A stretch of DNA of 64,000 nucleotides from Delphinus delphis (Eukaryota > Chordata > Mammalia > Artiodactyla > Delphinidae), in contig NC_082696.1 of assembly GCF_949987515.2 (NCBI RefSeq), positions 61,636,447 to 61,700,446 of the forward strand, in the 5' to 3' direction. A program made the translations under genes and the position numbers. Under the pieces are notes generated by a model. The model saw nothing but the letters and a program-made list of their open reading frames with translations. It made no database searches and was not told where the DNA came from. This document shows, one piece after another, positions 36,706 through 48,440 of this stretch; position 1 is the stretch's first letter; every line of letters starts with the position of its first letter.

Positions 36706-38742
36706 ATACACATATTTTTAATGTGATCAATTCAATAGAGAAGATCAATTTCAAAGTATGTTTTATTTGGTTAAAAAACTATAGTGTTTTAAATACAGTC
36801 ATGTGCTGATTGTAAATATCCTTATAAAATGTTTAAAGTCTCTGATAAAAGGTAAAAGTAATGTTCTAGAGATCACTACAGTTACCTCATGTCTTTGAGG
36901 TGAGACATAATTAATTAAATTAATGATGTCTTTGTTACTATAAAGCAAAATTTAGCAGTTGTGGTTTAGCAGAGATATACTTTATAAATTCTGTTTTTTA
37001 ACTCCATTCAGCAAAGTAGATATTCAAATTTGTCTACCATTTAGGAAAATCTTTGGAGTGTTCTGATTATGAGAAGCAAAATAAGTGGTTAACTTTCAAA
37101 AGGTGAAACATACAATTGAATAGTCAAGCTGTGCTTCCTCAAGTGGCACAGAATTTTTCACTGTGGGCTTTTTTCTTTTTACAGCTGGTTTTATGTGTTG
37201 TCTATCAGAAGGAAAGAGAGAGATTCCTTTGATCTTGGATTGTTTGCTTCCAATGGACCATAGTGATCTCTTTTTTAATAGTATTATTTAATATTAATTA
37301 GTATTTTAACTTAATATTATCTTTTTGGTTGGGTTCCTGCATTTTGTGAAGATTATGAATTTGGAAATGACCTCAGCTCATGATACAGTTGTATGATTTC
37401 TAATCCTCACCCTCACCATCCCCTGTAAGTATGGGCTCTGAGTAGACAGCAACCCACCTGATGGCTTCTGAAGGCAGAATGATGGAGATTTTCTAAACAT
37501 AGTTTCATTTACTGGCAGTTTTTCAAGTAGCTGTATTTTGTTCAGAAGCTCAATTACAGTATGTTAACTCTCATTTGGTCCAAGGCTCTGCCTTTTGTTC
37601 CCACATACACTAAAGACCTCATTCCAATTACTAGATTTTCATTTGACACCCTTCATTCACGGTTCCTGATTGATGGCCTCTGCTCTACCTTGATGTCTCC
37701 TCTGTTTTGTTACTTGGAGATTTCACTTTCTTCTTGTGTTTTTTTAAACTTCTGTTAACTGCTTATATTTTTATAATTTTATCTGAGATTTATATTTGGT
37801 ATTACAAATGGTAGGAAATGGTGAGGCATATTCTTACCAGCTTAGTCCACTATATGAAAAAAGATGCTGTACATTGAAGGCACATATGAAATGGCAGTTG
37901 GTGTTACTGAAATAAAAACTCTCAAAGATAAAAGAATGGCCTATTTGTTCCAAAGGCCCAGAACAACCAACACTTTGCTTGCTAATGTTTGTGTGTGCTA
38001 CTGGGTATTTTGCCACTCTGCAGGAAAGAAACACAAAACTAAAGTAAACTATTCTATACAAATTTGCTATTTAGAAAATAATTAGTTCTATAATTCATTT
38101 AAAAGCCATTTAGTTCAATGCACACATTATTTTGCTTGCCAAAAATCTATCAGGAGTTGTCCAGAAATTGGGGGTATGCAAAAATACAACATAGACACAC
38201 TGGTCTCCTGAAGTTTAAATCATATCAAGGAAACAGACCCAAGCACACCAGCCACACTACTAGCTATAAGGTGAAAGAAACTGAAGTACAAATCTGAAAC
38301 TATCAATCAGATCGAGCAGTGGTCAAAAATGAAATTTCTAAGCCGTTTCATGACCCCATGATTTTTGGATCTCCTTAACCCTTGCTATTATAGTGATCAC
38401 AGGAAATGAGGAAAATGAAAGTGAAATATGTCTAGTGTAATTCTTTAGATATTAATGGGTGTGGAAAGTTGGCTGGTTAGGAATACAAACACACAATCAG
38501 AATAGTTAACATTTTGCTGAGTCTTTAACTATATGAGACGTAGTTCCCTAAAAATCATATTTTTGAATTAGTGCATTTTAAATAAGCTATCTATTTGCTA
38601 TACTGTGCTATGAAATACATGCAACTCTATTTTTTCTATTTATAAATATAGATATATCTTTCCATCTATTTTCTCATAAATATGATTACCAATTATTTAA
38701 CCAAAGAAATTTTCATTGAGTTTTAATAGATAAAAGGACCCT
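36706..38742. other. Unannotated AT-rich sequence
   Basis: No gene or repeat recognised. Frames of 65-86 codons lack support. Confidence 0.45.
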
Positions 38743-38754
38743 AGAAATACAGTG
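38743..38754 (+). repeat. Target-site duplication, left copy (L1 complex)
   Basis: 'agaaatacagtg' recurs exactly at 45008-45019. The left copy sits just before the L1 5'UTR start and the right copy just after its A-rich 3' end. Confidence 0.85.
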
Positions 38755-39661
38755 TCAGGAGATTGGTTCAAGATGGTGGAGTAGAAGGATGTGCACTCAT
38801 GCCCTCTTGCGAGCACTGGAATCACAACTAACTGCTGAATAATCACTGACAGGCAGACACTGGAACTCACCAAAAACACTACCCCACAACCAAGGACAAA
38901 GGAGAAGCCACAATGAGACAGGAAGAGGGGTGCAATCACAATAAAATCAAACCCCATAACCGCTAGGTGGGTGATTTACAAATTGGAGAATAATTATACC
39001 ACAGAAGTCCAACCGCTGGAGCGAAGGTTCTGAGCTCCACATCAGGCTTCCAAACCTGGGGGTCTGGCAACGAGAGGAGGAATCCCCAGAGAATCAGACT
39101 TTGAAGGCTACTGGGACATTAGATTGCAGGACTTCGACAGGTCTGGGGGAAATAGAAACTCCACTCTTGGAGGGCACACACAAAGTAGTGTGCACATCAG
39201 GACCCGGGGGAAGGAGCAGTGACCCCATAGGAGACTGAACCAGACCTACCTGCTGGGGTTGGAGGATCTTGTGCAGAGTTGGGGGGGAGCTGTGGCTCAC
39301 TGCAGGGACAAGGACACTGGCAGCAGAAGTTCTAGGAAGTACTCTATGGCAAGCACCCTCCCAGAGTCCACCATTAGCCCCACCAAAGGACCTGTAGGCT
39401 CCAGTGCTGGGTCACCTCAGGCCACACAATGAACAGGGAGGGAATTCAGTGCCACCCATCAGCAGAAAAGAGGATTAAAGTTTGACTGAACTCTGCCCAA
39501 CAGAGCAACACCCAGCTCTACCCACCACCAGTCCCTCCCGTCAGGAAGCTTGCACAAGCCTCTTAGAGAGCCTCATCCACCAGAGGGCAGACAGCAGAAG
39601 CAAGAAAACTACAATCCTGCAGCCTGTAGAACAAAAACCACATTCACAGAAAGATAGCAAG
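38755..39661 (+). promoter_or_regulatory. L1 5'UTR (internal promoter region), first type
   Basis: Starts 'tcaggagattggttcaagat' with 'ggtggagtagaaggatgtgc', a hallmark L1 5' start, and runs G+C-rich through 'ggagcgaaggttctgagctc' and 'aaagtagtgtgcacatcagg' up to ORF1. In L1 the 5'UTR carries the internal RNA polymerase II promoter. Activity of this decayed copy is unknown. It differs in sequence from the second 5'UTR at 43239. Confidence 0.75.
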
Positions 39662-40554
39662 ATGAAAAGGCAGAGGGCTATGTACCAGATGAAGGAACAA
39701 GAGAAAACCCCAGAAAAACAACTAAATGAAGTGGAGATAGGCAACCTTCCAGAAAAACAATTCAGAATAATGATAGTGAAGATGATCCAGGACACCGGAA
39801 AAAGAAAGGAGGCAAAGATTGAGAAGATGCAAGAAATGTTTAACAAGGACCTAGAAGAATTAAAAAACAAACAATCAGAGATGAACAGTACAGTGACTGA
39901 AATGAAAAATACACTACAAGGAATCTACAGGAGAATAACTGAGGCAGAAGAGCGGATAAGTGACCTGGAAGACAGAATGGTGGAATTCACTGCTGTGGAA
40001 CAGAGTAAAGAAAAAAGAATGAAAAGAAATGAAGACAGCCTAAGAGACCTCTGGGACAACATTAAACTCAACAACATTCACATTGTAGGGGTCCCAGAAG
40101 GAGAAGAGAGAGAGAAAGGACCTGAGAAAATATTTGAAGAGATTATAGTCGAAAACTTCCCTAACATGGGAAAGGAAATAGCCACCCAAGTCCAGGAAGC
40201 ACAGAGAGTCCCAGGCAGGATGAAACCAAGGAGAAACACAGTAATCAAATTGACAAAAATTAAAGACAAAGAAAAATTATTAAAAGCAACAAGGGAAAAA
40301 TGACAAATAATATACAAGGGAACTCCCATAAGGTTAACAGCTAATTTATCAACAGGAACTCTAAAAGCCAGAAGGGAGTGGCAAGATATATTTAAAGTGA
40401 TGAAAGGGAAGAACCTACAACCAAGATTACTCTAACCAGCAAGGAACTCATTCAGATTAGCCAGAGAAATCAAAAGCTTTACAGTCAAGCAAAACAAACA
40501 GAATTCAGCACCACCAAACCAACTCTACAACAAATGCAAAAGGATCTTCTCTAA
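39662..40554 (+). pseudogene. L1 ORF1 remnant (RNA-binding coiled-coil protein, broken)
   Basis: The open frame runs upstream to 39482, but the family-like start is the ATG at 39662 (MKRQRAMYQMKEQ). The translation shows the expected order: an N-terminal charged stretch, then a coiled coil rich in E, K and L heptads (about residues 40-115: KRKEAKIEKMQEMF, then NDLEEL-type repeats). The RNA-recognition-type core follows (DNIKLNNIHIVGVPEGEE, then EKIFEEIIVENFPNMGKE). An in-frame loss of four residues occurs near RRNT/VIKL. A TGA at 40301-40303 (family has CGA) stops the frame, and a second in-frame TAA lies at 40433-40435, so the C-terminal domain is not made. The protein of intact elements coats L1 RNA and is needed for retrotransposition. 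Confidence 0.85.
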
Positions 40555-40612
40555 GTGGGAAACACAAGAGAAGAAAAGGACCTACAAAAACAAACCCAAA
40601 ACAATTCAGAAA

Positions 40613-43232
40613 ATGTTAATAGGTACATACATATTGATAATTACCTTAAATGTGAATGGAATAAATGCTCCAACAAAAAGACACAGGCTTGCTGAATGGA
40701 TACAAAAAAAAAGACCCATATATATGCTGTCCACAAGAGACACACTTCAGATCTAGGGACACATACAGACTGAAAGTGAGGGGCTGGAAAAAGATATTCC
40801 ATGCAAATGGAAATCAAAAGAAAGATGGAGTAGCAACACACATATCAGATAAAATAGACTATAAAATAAAGAATGTTATAAGAGACAAGGAAGGACACTA
40901 CATAATGATCAAGTGATCAATCCAAGAAGACGATATAACAATTATAAATATATATGAACCCAACATAGGAGCACCTCAATACATAAGGCAACTGCTAACA
41001 GCTCTGAAAGATGAAATCGACAGTAACACAATAATAGTGGGGAACTATAACACCTCACTTACACCAATGGACAGATGATCCAGACAGAAAATTAATAAGG
41101 AAACACAAGCTTTAAATGACACAACGGACCAGATAGATTTAATTGATATTTATATCCATCCAAAAACAGCAGACTACACTTTCTTCTCAAGTGCACATGG
41201 AACATTCTCCAGGATAGATCACATCTTGGGTCACAATCAAGCCTCAGTAAATTTAAGAAAATTGAAATCATATCAAGCATCTTTTCTGACCACAATGCTA
41301 TGAGATTAGAAATGAATTATGGTGAAAACAACGTAAGAAACACAAACACATGGAGTCTAAACAATATGTTATTAAGTAACCAAGAGATCACTGAAGAAAT
41401 CAAAGAGGAAATCAAAAAATACCTAGAGACAAATGACAACGAAAACATGACGATACAAAACCTATGGGATGCAGCAAAAGCAGTTCTAAGAGGGAAGTTT
41501 ATAGCAATACAATCCTATCTCAAGAAACAAGAAACATCTTAAACAACCTAACCTTACACCTAAAGGAACTAGAGAAAGAAAAACAAAGAAAACCCAAAGT
41601 TAGTAGAAGGAAAGAAATCATAAAGATCAGAGCAGAACTAAATGAAATCAAGAAAACAATGGCAAAGATCAATAAAACTAAAAGCTGGTTCTTTGAGAAG
41701 ATAAACAAAACTGATAAAACTTCAGCCAGACTCATCAAGGAAAAGAGGGAGAGGACTCAAATCAATAAACTTAGAAATGAAAAAGGAGAAGTTACAATGA
41801 ACACTGCAGAAATACATAGCATCATTAAGAGACTACTACAAGCAACTCTATGTCAGTAAAATGGACAACCTGGAAGAAATGGACAAATTCTTAGAAAAGT
41901 ATAACCTTCCAAGACTGAACCAGGAAGAAATAGAAAATATGAAGAGACCAATCACAAGTAAAGATATTGGAGTTGTGACTGACAATCTTTCCACAAACGA
42001 AAGTCCAGGACCAGATGACTTCACAGGTAAATTCTAAAAACATTTTGAGAAGAGCTAACACCCATCCTTCTCAAACTCTTCCAAAAAATTGCAAAGGAAT
42101 AATCCCAAACTCATTCTATGAGGCCACCCTTATACCAAAGCAGACAAAGATACTACAAAAAGAAAGAAAATTACAGACCAAAATCATTCATGAATATAAA
42201 TGCAAAAATCCTCAACAAAATACTGGGAAACAGAATCCAACAACACATTAAAGGGATCATACACCATGATCAAGTGGGATTTATCCTAGAGATGCAAGGA
42301 TTCTTCAATATATGCAAATCAATCAATGTGATACACCATATTAACAAAATGAAGGATAAAAACCACATGATAATCTCAATAGATGCAGAAGAAGCTTTTG
42401 TCAAAATTCAATACACATTTATCATAAAAACTCTCCAGAAAGTGGACATAGAGGGAACATACCTCAACATAATAAAGGCCATATACAACAAACCCACAAC
42501 AAACATCATTCTCAATGGTGAACAAATGAAAGCATTTCCTCAAAGATCAGGAAGAAGACAAGGATGTCCACTCTCACAACTATAATCCAACAGTTTTGGA
42601 AGTCCTAGCCATGGCAATCAGAGAAGAAAAAGAAATAAAAGGAATACAAACTGGAAAAGAAGTAAAACTGTCCTTGTTTGCAGATATGATACTATACATA
42701 GAGACTCCTAAAGATGTCACCAGAAAACTACTAGAGCTAATCAATGAATTTGGCAAAGTAGCAGGATACAAAATTAATGCACAGAAATCTCTTGCATTCC
42801 TATACACTAACAAGGAATGATCAGAAAGAGAAATTATGGAAACAATCCCATTCAGCATTGCAACAAAAAGAATAAAATACCTAGGAATAAACCTACCTAA
42901 GGAGGTCAAAGACCAGTACTCAGAAGACTATAAGACACTGATGAAAGAAATTAAAGATGATACAAACAGATGGAGAGATATACCATGTTCTTGGATTGGA
43001 AGAATTAATATTGTGAAAATGACTATATTACTCAAACCAATCTACAGATTCAATGCAATCTCTATCAAATTACCAAATGCATATTTTACAGAACTAGAAC
43101 AAAAAATCTTAAAATTTGTGTGGAGACAGAAAAGACCCCGAATAGCCAAAGCAATCTTGAGGGAAAAAAATGGAGCTGGAGGAATCAGACTCTCTGACTT
43201 CAGACTATAATACAAACTACAGTATTCAAGAC
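40613..43232 (+). pseudogene. L1 ORF2 remnant (endonuclease-reverse transcriptase, broken)
   Basis: Translated pieces in changing frames follow ORF2 order. The N-terminal endonuclease start is near 40613 (ITLNVNGINAPTK), then PYICCPQETHF near 40715 and the endonuclease end FSRIDHILGHNQAS near 41210. Then come the linker and fingers (41300-41859), the palm ([10 protein letters not shown] near 42550, and [10 protein letters not shown] near 42675), and the thumb ([18 protein letters not shown], then [16 protein letters not shown] near 43140). Many frameshifts and stops separate the pieces. The catalytic FADD motif reads FAD-M because one codon is missing near 42683. The sequence breaks off at about 43238, before the end of ORF2, at the junction with a second L1 5'UTR. 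Confidence 0.88.
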
Positions 43233-43238
43233 ATTATG

Positions 43239-44138
43239 GGGGGGACCTTCAAGATGGCAGAGGAGTAAGATGTGGAGATCACCTTCTTCCCCACAAATAC
43301 ATCAAAAATAAATCTACACGTGGAACAATTCCTACAGAACACCTACCGAACACTGGAAGAAGACCTCAGACTTCCCCAAAAGCAAGAAACTCCCAATGTA
43401 CCTGGGTAAGGCAAAAACAAAAAGGAAAAAGAGAGACAAAGCAATAGGGACAGGACCTGTACCTCTGGGAGGGAGCTGTGAAGGAGGAAAAGTTTCCACA
43501 CACTAGGAAGCCCCTTCACTGGTGGAGATGGGGTCTGGATGGTGGGGGGAAGCTTCGGAGCCGCAGAGGAGAGTGCAGCAACAGGGGTGCAGAGGGCAAA
43601 GTGGAGAGATTCCCTCAGAGGACTGGTGCCAACCAGCACTCACCAGCCTGAGAGGCTTGTCTGCTCACCTGCCAGGTCAGGTGGGCACTGGGACCTGAGG
43701 CTTGGGGGTTGGTGGTCAGATCCCAGGGAGAGGACTGGGGTTGGCTGCGTGAACACAGCCTGAAGGGGTCAGTGCGCCAAAGCTAGCTGGGAGGGTGTCT
43801 GGGGAAAACTCTGGAACTGCTTAAGAGGCAAGACACCATTGTTTCGGGGTGCACAAGGAGAGGGGATTAAGAGTACCACCTAAACAAGCTCCAGAGACGA
43901 GAGCGAGTCATGGCTATCAGTGCAAACAACAGAGATGGGTATGAAAAGCTAAGGCTGCTGGTACAGCAGCCAAGAAGCCTGTGTGCAAGCACAGGTCACT
44001 ATCCACACCTCCCATCCCGGGAGCATGTGCAGCCTGCCACTGCCAGGAACCTGTGATCCAGGGACAATTTCACTGTGAGAACACACAGCGCACCTCAGGC
44101 TGTTGCAACATCATGCCCGCCTCTGCCGCCACAGGCTC
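43239..44138 (+). mobile_element. Second L1 5'UTR fragment embedded in ORF2
   Basis: Begins 'ggggaccttcaagatggcag' plus 'aggagtaagatgtggagatc', the characteristic start of a cetartiodactyl L1 5'UTR of another subfamily. It continues G+C-rich through 'ggagccgcagaggagagtgc', 'gctgcgtgaacacagcctga' and 'ccagggacaatttcactgtg' to 'ctctgccgccacaggctc'. It stops there, mid-5'UTR, and is followed directly by ORF2 C-terminal sequence. It has no ORF1 and no poly-A of its own. Minus and plus frames of 74-98 codons inside are incidental. Confidence 0.85.
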
Positions 44139-44789
44139 ATGCAGCTCAATATCAAAATAACAAACAAGCCAATCCAAAAATGGGCAGGAGACCTAAACAG
44201 ACATTTCTTCAAAGAAGATATATAGATTGACAACAAACACACGAAAGGATGCTCAACATCACTAATCATTAGAGAAATGCAAACCAAAACTACCATGAGC
44301 TATCACCTCACATCAGTCAGAATGGGAATCATCAGAAAATCTACAAACAAGAAATGCTGGAGAGGGTGTGGTGAAAAGGGAACCCTCTTGCACTGTTGGT
44401 GGAAATGTAAATTGATACAGCCACTATGGAGAACAGTATGGAGGTTCCTTAAAAAACTACAAATAGAACTACCATACAACCTAGCAATTCCACTACTGGG
44501 CATATACCCGGAGAAAACCATAATTCAAAATGGCACATGCACCCCAATATTCATTGCAGCACTGTTTACAATAGCCAGGTCATGGAAGCAACCTACCCGC
44601 CCATTGACAGGCGAATGTATAAAGAAGATGTGGTACATGTATACAATGGAATATTACTCAGCCATAAAAAGGAACGAAATTGGGTCATTTGTAGAGATGT
44701 GGATGGACCTAGAGATTGTCATACAGAGTGTAGTAAGTCAGAAAGAGAAAAACAAAGATCATATATTAATGCATATATGTGGAATCTAA
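44139..44789 (+). pseudogene. L1 ORF2 C-terminal segment including the Cys-rich domain
   Basis: Starts within the ORF2 sequence read as 'QLNIK...[12 protein letters not shown]'. After a stop at 44224 it has a 170-codon frame (44277-44789) through the family C-terminus. The C-terminal cysteine motif [18 protein letters not shown] (C-x3-C-x7-H-x4-C) is intact at about 44352-44405, followed by [28 protein letters not shown] and [14 protein letters not shown]. About 160 residues normally lying between the 43.2-kb break and this point are missing. No start of its own, so it is a remnant. Confidence 0.85.
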
Positions 44790-45007
44790 AAAAATGGTAC
44801 AGATGAACTGGTTTGCAAGGCAGAAATAAAAACTAATGCAGAGAACAAATGTATGGAGACTAAGGGGGGAAAGCAGGGGCTGGGGCTATCTGGTGGTGGT
44901 GGGATGAGTTGGGAGATTGGGATTGACATATATACAATGATATGTATAAAACAGATAACTAGTAAGTACTTGCTGTATAAAAAAATAAATAGAATTCAAA
45001 AATAAAA
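44790..45007 (+). mobile_element. L1 3'UTR and A-rich end
   Basis: After the ORF2 stop the sequence has the G-rich 3'UTR tract ('aaggggggaaagcaggggct', 'ctggtggtggtgggatgagt'), then 'gggattgacatatatacaat' and 'acttgctgtataaaaaaata'. It ends in A-rich sequence. The right copy of the 12-bp duplication follows at 45008. Confidence 0.85.
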
Positions 45008-45019
45008 AGAAATACAGTG
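45008..45019 (+). repeat. Target-site duplication, right copy (L1 complex)
   Basis: Exact match of 38743-38754. Confidence 0.85.
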
Positions 45020-46414
45020 GCGATACATGTTAACTTTCTCTTCACATGGGGTGTTGCTAAAAGCACATAAGAATTTAAAATATGGAATAGAAAGATTGTC
45101 TATTTAATATTGACAGAAATCAAGATATGAAAATTTCTAATCCAAGTAAAACCTCATTTGAACTCAACCTTTGAAATAAAAAGAAAGCTCTGTGTGTATG
45201 AAGTTTCACAGATTTTGGCTAATATCCATGAAATAGACTAGTTCTACCCTAACACAACTGGCATGTACTTAGAGCTCTGATACAATGAATAAAACATTCT
45301 GCTTGGGTTCAAAGAAAGCACATGCTTATTTAACTTACTGCTATGAAAGATTTTATTTTGTTTTGCTTTTTAACTGAACTTAAATATTTTCCTTAAGTGA
45401 GCTGTTCCCAGAGAAGAAAGAGGAAAAATTAATAGGGCCTTGTTGTTGTCCTCTTTTTTTGTATCCCTTCAGTTGTAAGTTAATTGACTAAGTTGTGTAG
45501 ATTTCTTAATTAATACAAAGAAGGTATAATATCTCTAATGTCAATAAGCTTTCTCATAAATGAGGATACTGTAATTACTTGGCAAATTAATCATTGTGTG
45601 AATTAAATATTTCTCTTCATTTGTTAAGGAAAGCAATCACAATTTTCATCTAGAAAGCAATTCACCTGGGATTCAGAAAACCTGGATTCCAGAGCTAAAA
45701 CTGGTGTTTAAGCTCATTGATCATTTCATTTATCTATAATATGGTGACCTCAACCATATAATCTGTAAAATATGATCTTTAAAGATTGATGTGTATTTTT
45801 TTCTATAATGCACCAATGGGAAAATATTAGCATTTTGGGGGAGCAGAGGCAATGGATTCACCCTGACCTTGATGTTTTTGTTTGTTTGCTTAGCTTCCTA
45901 TTAGTTAGGAATGCACGTTTATGACAGTCAGCTGGAGAAAAAAGTATCAGTGAAACATGAAAATCTTGAAATAGAAAGGGTGGTATGTAGCCCAATCTTG
46001 ACTGAAAATCTTTCTATAAACAATTGGGTTTTCATTTAGGAACTGTTAATGGTAATTTCACTCTCCTTCCTTAGAAGGTCTCTATCCTTTAGATTTAATA
46101 TCTCTAGGGGGAAAAAAGCAAAATTAGTATAAGATTTATATCTGGTTGTTTGTCAGTAGATGCAAAGGAATTATGATTGAATGATATGTGTGATAGATAC
46201 AGAGCTCCAAATAATCCTCTTTGACCCAATTTGGATCATATGAACATGTGACAATCCCTCCTGTTTTTGCCGCTATCAGTATTTACCTATCCTTTCAAAC
46301 CACTTCCTCCTGCATTTATCATGACTAGAATAAGAAAAGCATGATTTTTTAGCACAAGGAGAGTTGAGAAATCGAGTCCAACGTTTTATTTTATGGCAGA
46401 GTATAGAGAGTATT
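45020..46414. other. Unannotated sequence, possible MIR trace
   Basis: AT-rich with no gene. 45655-45790 ('cacctgggattcagaaaacc', 'tggattccagagctaaaact') is reminiscent of an antisense MIR, but weak. Confidence 0.4.
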
Positions 46415-46552
46415 AGGCTGTAAGTCAAAAGAACCTGACATTAGTTCTATGGCTCCACTTATTACCAGCTTGGCAACAATGTGCCATCCACTCTTTCTGA
46501 ACATATTACCTCTTCTAGAATAGGATTAATATCTATCTTATACCTCACTGGA
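46415..46552 (-). mobile_element. MIR SINE, antisense
   Basis: 'agttctatggctccacttat' followed by 'taccagcttggcaacaatgt', 'cattacctcttctagaatag' and 'gattaatatctatcttatac' follows the complement of the MIR core. Confidence 0.55.
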
Positions 46553-47654
46553 CAACATTTTTTCTAATCACTTTCATCAGCCAACTTTCATGATTTTTCT
46601 CCTCGAAATTCTATAGCACTAGTTCTCAACCAGTATGTTGTTGCAGAGGACAAGAGTTCTGGGAGGGTTGGAGTTACTTAGAAAACCTAACTACTCCTAA
46701 CCTAACCTAACCCAGCTACTATTACTGGTGGGATTTGTTATGCTTGTGACTGACAACCAATGACTGTGTAAGCTGGAAAGAAGCTAGAACTTTCATATAT
46801 TTTTCATATATTTAGGGCCCGTGAAGATGGGCCACAGATTGATTTCAAACACAATTCCTTATTTAGTTCCTACAGTATGATGACACAATTCTACAGACTT
46901 CTATTTCCTGAAAGATGAAGGCTATTTCCTAGTAAAGAGTGAGCATAAATGTTAGTACTCAAAAGCCAAAGTTAGTACTTTACATCCTTAGAGTTTCTGA
47001 ACTTTCCAATTCTGTGGAAACACAACCTGCCAAGTAGCATTATGCAATACTGTGAACTGTGCTTTGAAATCCGAAGTTTTCAAGAAAACCTTTTTCTTAA
47101 GTGCATTAGGGTAGTTTTGAATAAGATATGATGTTTAGCTGCTACTTATCTCATGATCTATCTCTTTGTATCAGCAGCCTGAGGTCACCATTAATTTTTT
47201 AAAACAATTTGTCAAAAAAGGAAACACACTTATGGTAGTAAAAATACAGTGATTAAAGTTAAAATAAAACCATACCTTTTTGTGTATGGGTTGTGCACAA
47301 GAATATCACTGTAAAATTCTAAATGAGAAATTAATATAACATAAAACTGCATACTAGAAGGCTACACCATTACCAAAAGGGTGTTCCAACATTAAGAAAT
47401 GTAATGATATAATTAATAATATTAGATAGCCAAGCTTCCTCACTACTCTTTTATGACACTAAGATGTATTGTGTCAGATGGAAATTTAGCAGTAATGGGG
47501 CTTGTGACAATTTCAGTCCAGTAAGGGCTCCCATGTGATAATGAGCTCTATAAATTGGGTCAAATGAATCTGTACCTGGAGGCAAACTTACTTTCAGGTG
47601 AAAGCAGAATATCAAACTAGTCAGAATGCCCTATCTAGAGAATATGCTGATAGC
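46553..47654. other. Unannotated sequence
   Basis: No gene recognised. 46617-46760 begins 'cactagttctcaaccagtat', like the start of MER5-type hAT elements, but the rest does not match well. Confidence 0.4.
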
Positions 47655-48440
47655 TGAAAAATACTATCACTGCTCAGTAACCAAAACAGATGCATTTCAT
47701 TGCTTTCAAGGAGCTTACATTCTAGCAGGATATGTAGAAAATAAATACCAAAAATAAGAAGTAAAATGTGTTGTATGCTGGAAGGTGGATAAAAATTTTT
47801 TAAAAGTAAGGCAGAGAGAAAGAGAAGAGGGGTGCTGGGGGGCGGAAATGGCAAGAGAATGCAGTATTATATTGGGAGGTCATGGTAGGCTTCATGGAAA
47901 AGACGACAAAAGGTGTAAAGGACATGAGGGAGGGAATAGTGTAGAGGATATTTGGGAGATGAGTGTTCCAGATAGAGGAAACAGAGTAAGATGGGAACAT
48001 TCTTCTAACATTCATTCTAAAAGAAAGTATACATTCTGGGTGACTGATGTAGGGTGAGTCAGATTCTGAGATATAAGAAACATGGTCACAGAAGAGACTC
48101 AGTTAATTTGGACTTTAATGACTTATTCTGAGTAAAGTGTTGGGCTATCACAGAGAGTTAAGTAGAGGACTGACATTATCTGGTTTACATTTCCAGTGGC
48201 TCATTCTGGCCACTGTACTGAGTATAGATCGTGGTAAGGAAGGCATAGGCTGAAAGAGAAAAAAATCCACCATGAAATAATTCCAGTATTCCAGATGAAA
48301 TACGATGGTGGCTGAAACCAGAGTGGTATTAACAGATGTGGTGAAAAATGATTGGATTGAATATACATTTGGAAGATACAGCTGGCAGGCCTTCCTCACA
48401 GACTAAATGTATGGTATAAGAGAAAAAAGACGTTAAAAAG
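47655..48440 (-). mobile_element. L2 LINE, antisense, 3' end and body (left part)
   Basis: Starts with the complement of the L2 3' end ('ttcaaggagcttacattcta', 'gcaggatatgtagaaaataa') and runs into the antisense body ('gaggtcatggtaggcttcat', 'gtgttccagatagaggaaac', 'ggactgacattatctggttt', 'tggctcattctggccactgt'). It ends near the reverse-transcriptase C-terminal region ('attccagtattccagatgaa', 'agatacagctggcaggcc'). A CHR-2 SINE interrupts it at 48441. Plus frames here are not genes. Confidence 0.7.

Larger units (their letters stand above)
38755..45007 (+). mobile_element. Mosaic cetartiodactyl LINE-1 complex, about 6.25 kb
   Basis: A near full-length LINE-1: 5'UTR (38755-39661), ORF1 remnant, ORF2 remnant, ORF2 C-terminus, 3'UTR and an A-rich end, all on the plus strand. 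Inside ORF2, at 43239-44138, is the beginning of a different L1 5'UTR ('gggaccttcaagatggcaga'). It replaces roughly 0.5 kb of coding sequence. A perfect 12-bp duplication flanks the whole complex, so the outer ends behave as one insertion. All reading frames are interrupted, so the element cannot be autonomous now. L1 elements of this type move by target-primed reverse transcription and also mobilise the CHR SINEs nearby. Confidence 0.88.

Noticed and set aside
39482..39661. In-frame ATG extension upstream of ORF1 (60 codons)
   Set aside because: The translated stretch lies in the 5'UTR and does not resemble the family N-terminus. ATG 39662 fits the family better.
46683..46722. Possible interstitial telomeric repeat
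   Set aside because: The unit is CCTAA (five bases), only about three copies, not the CCCTAA telomeric hexamer.
46617..46760. Possible MER5/hAT DNA transposon start
   Set aside because: Only the first 15-20 bases resemble the terminal sequence. The rest does not, and no matching inverted end was found.
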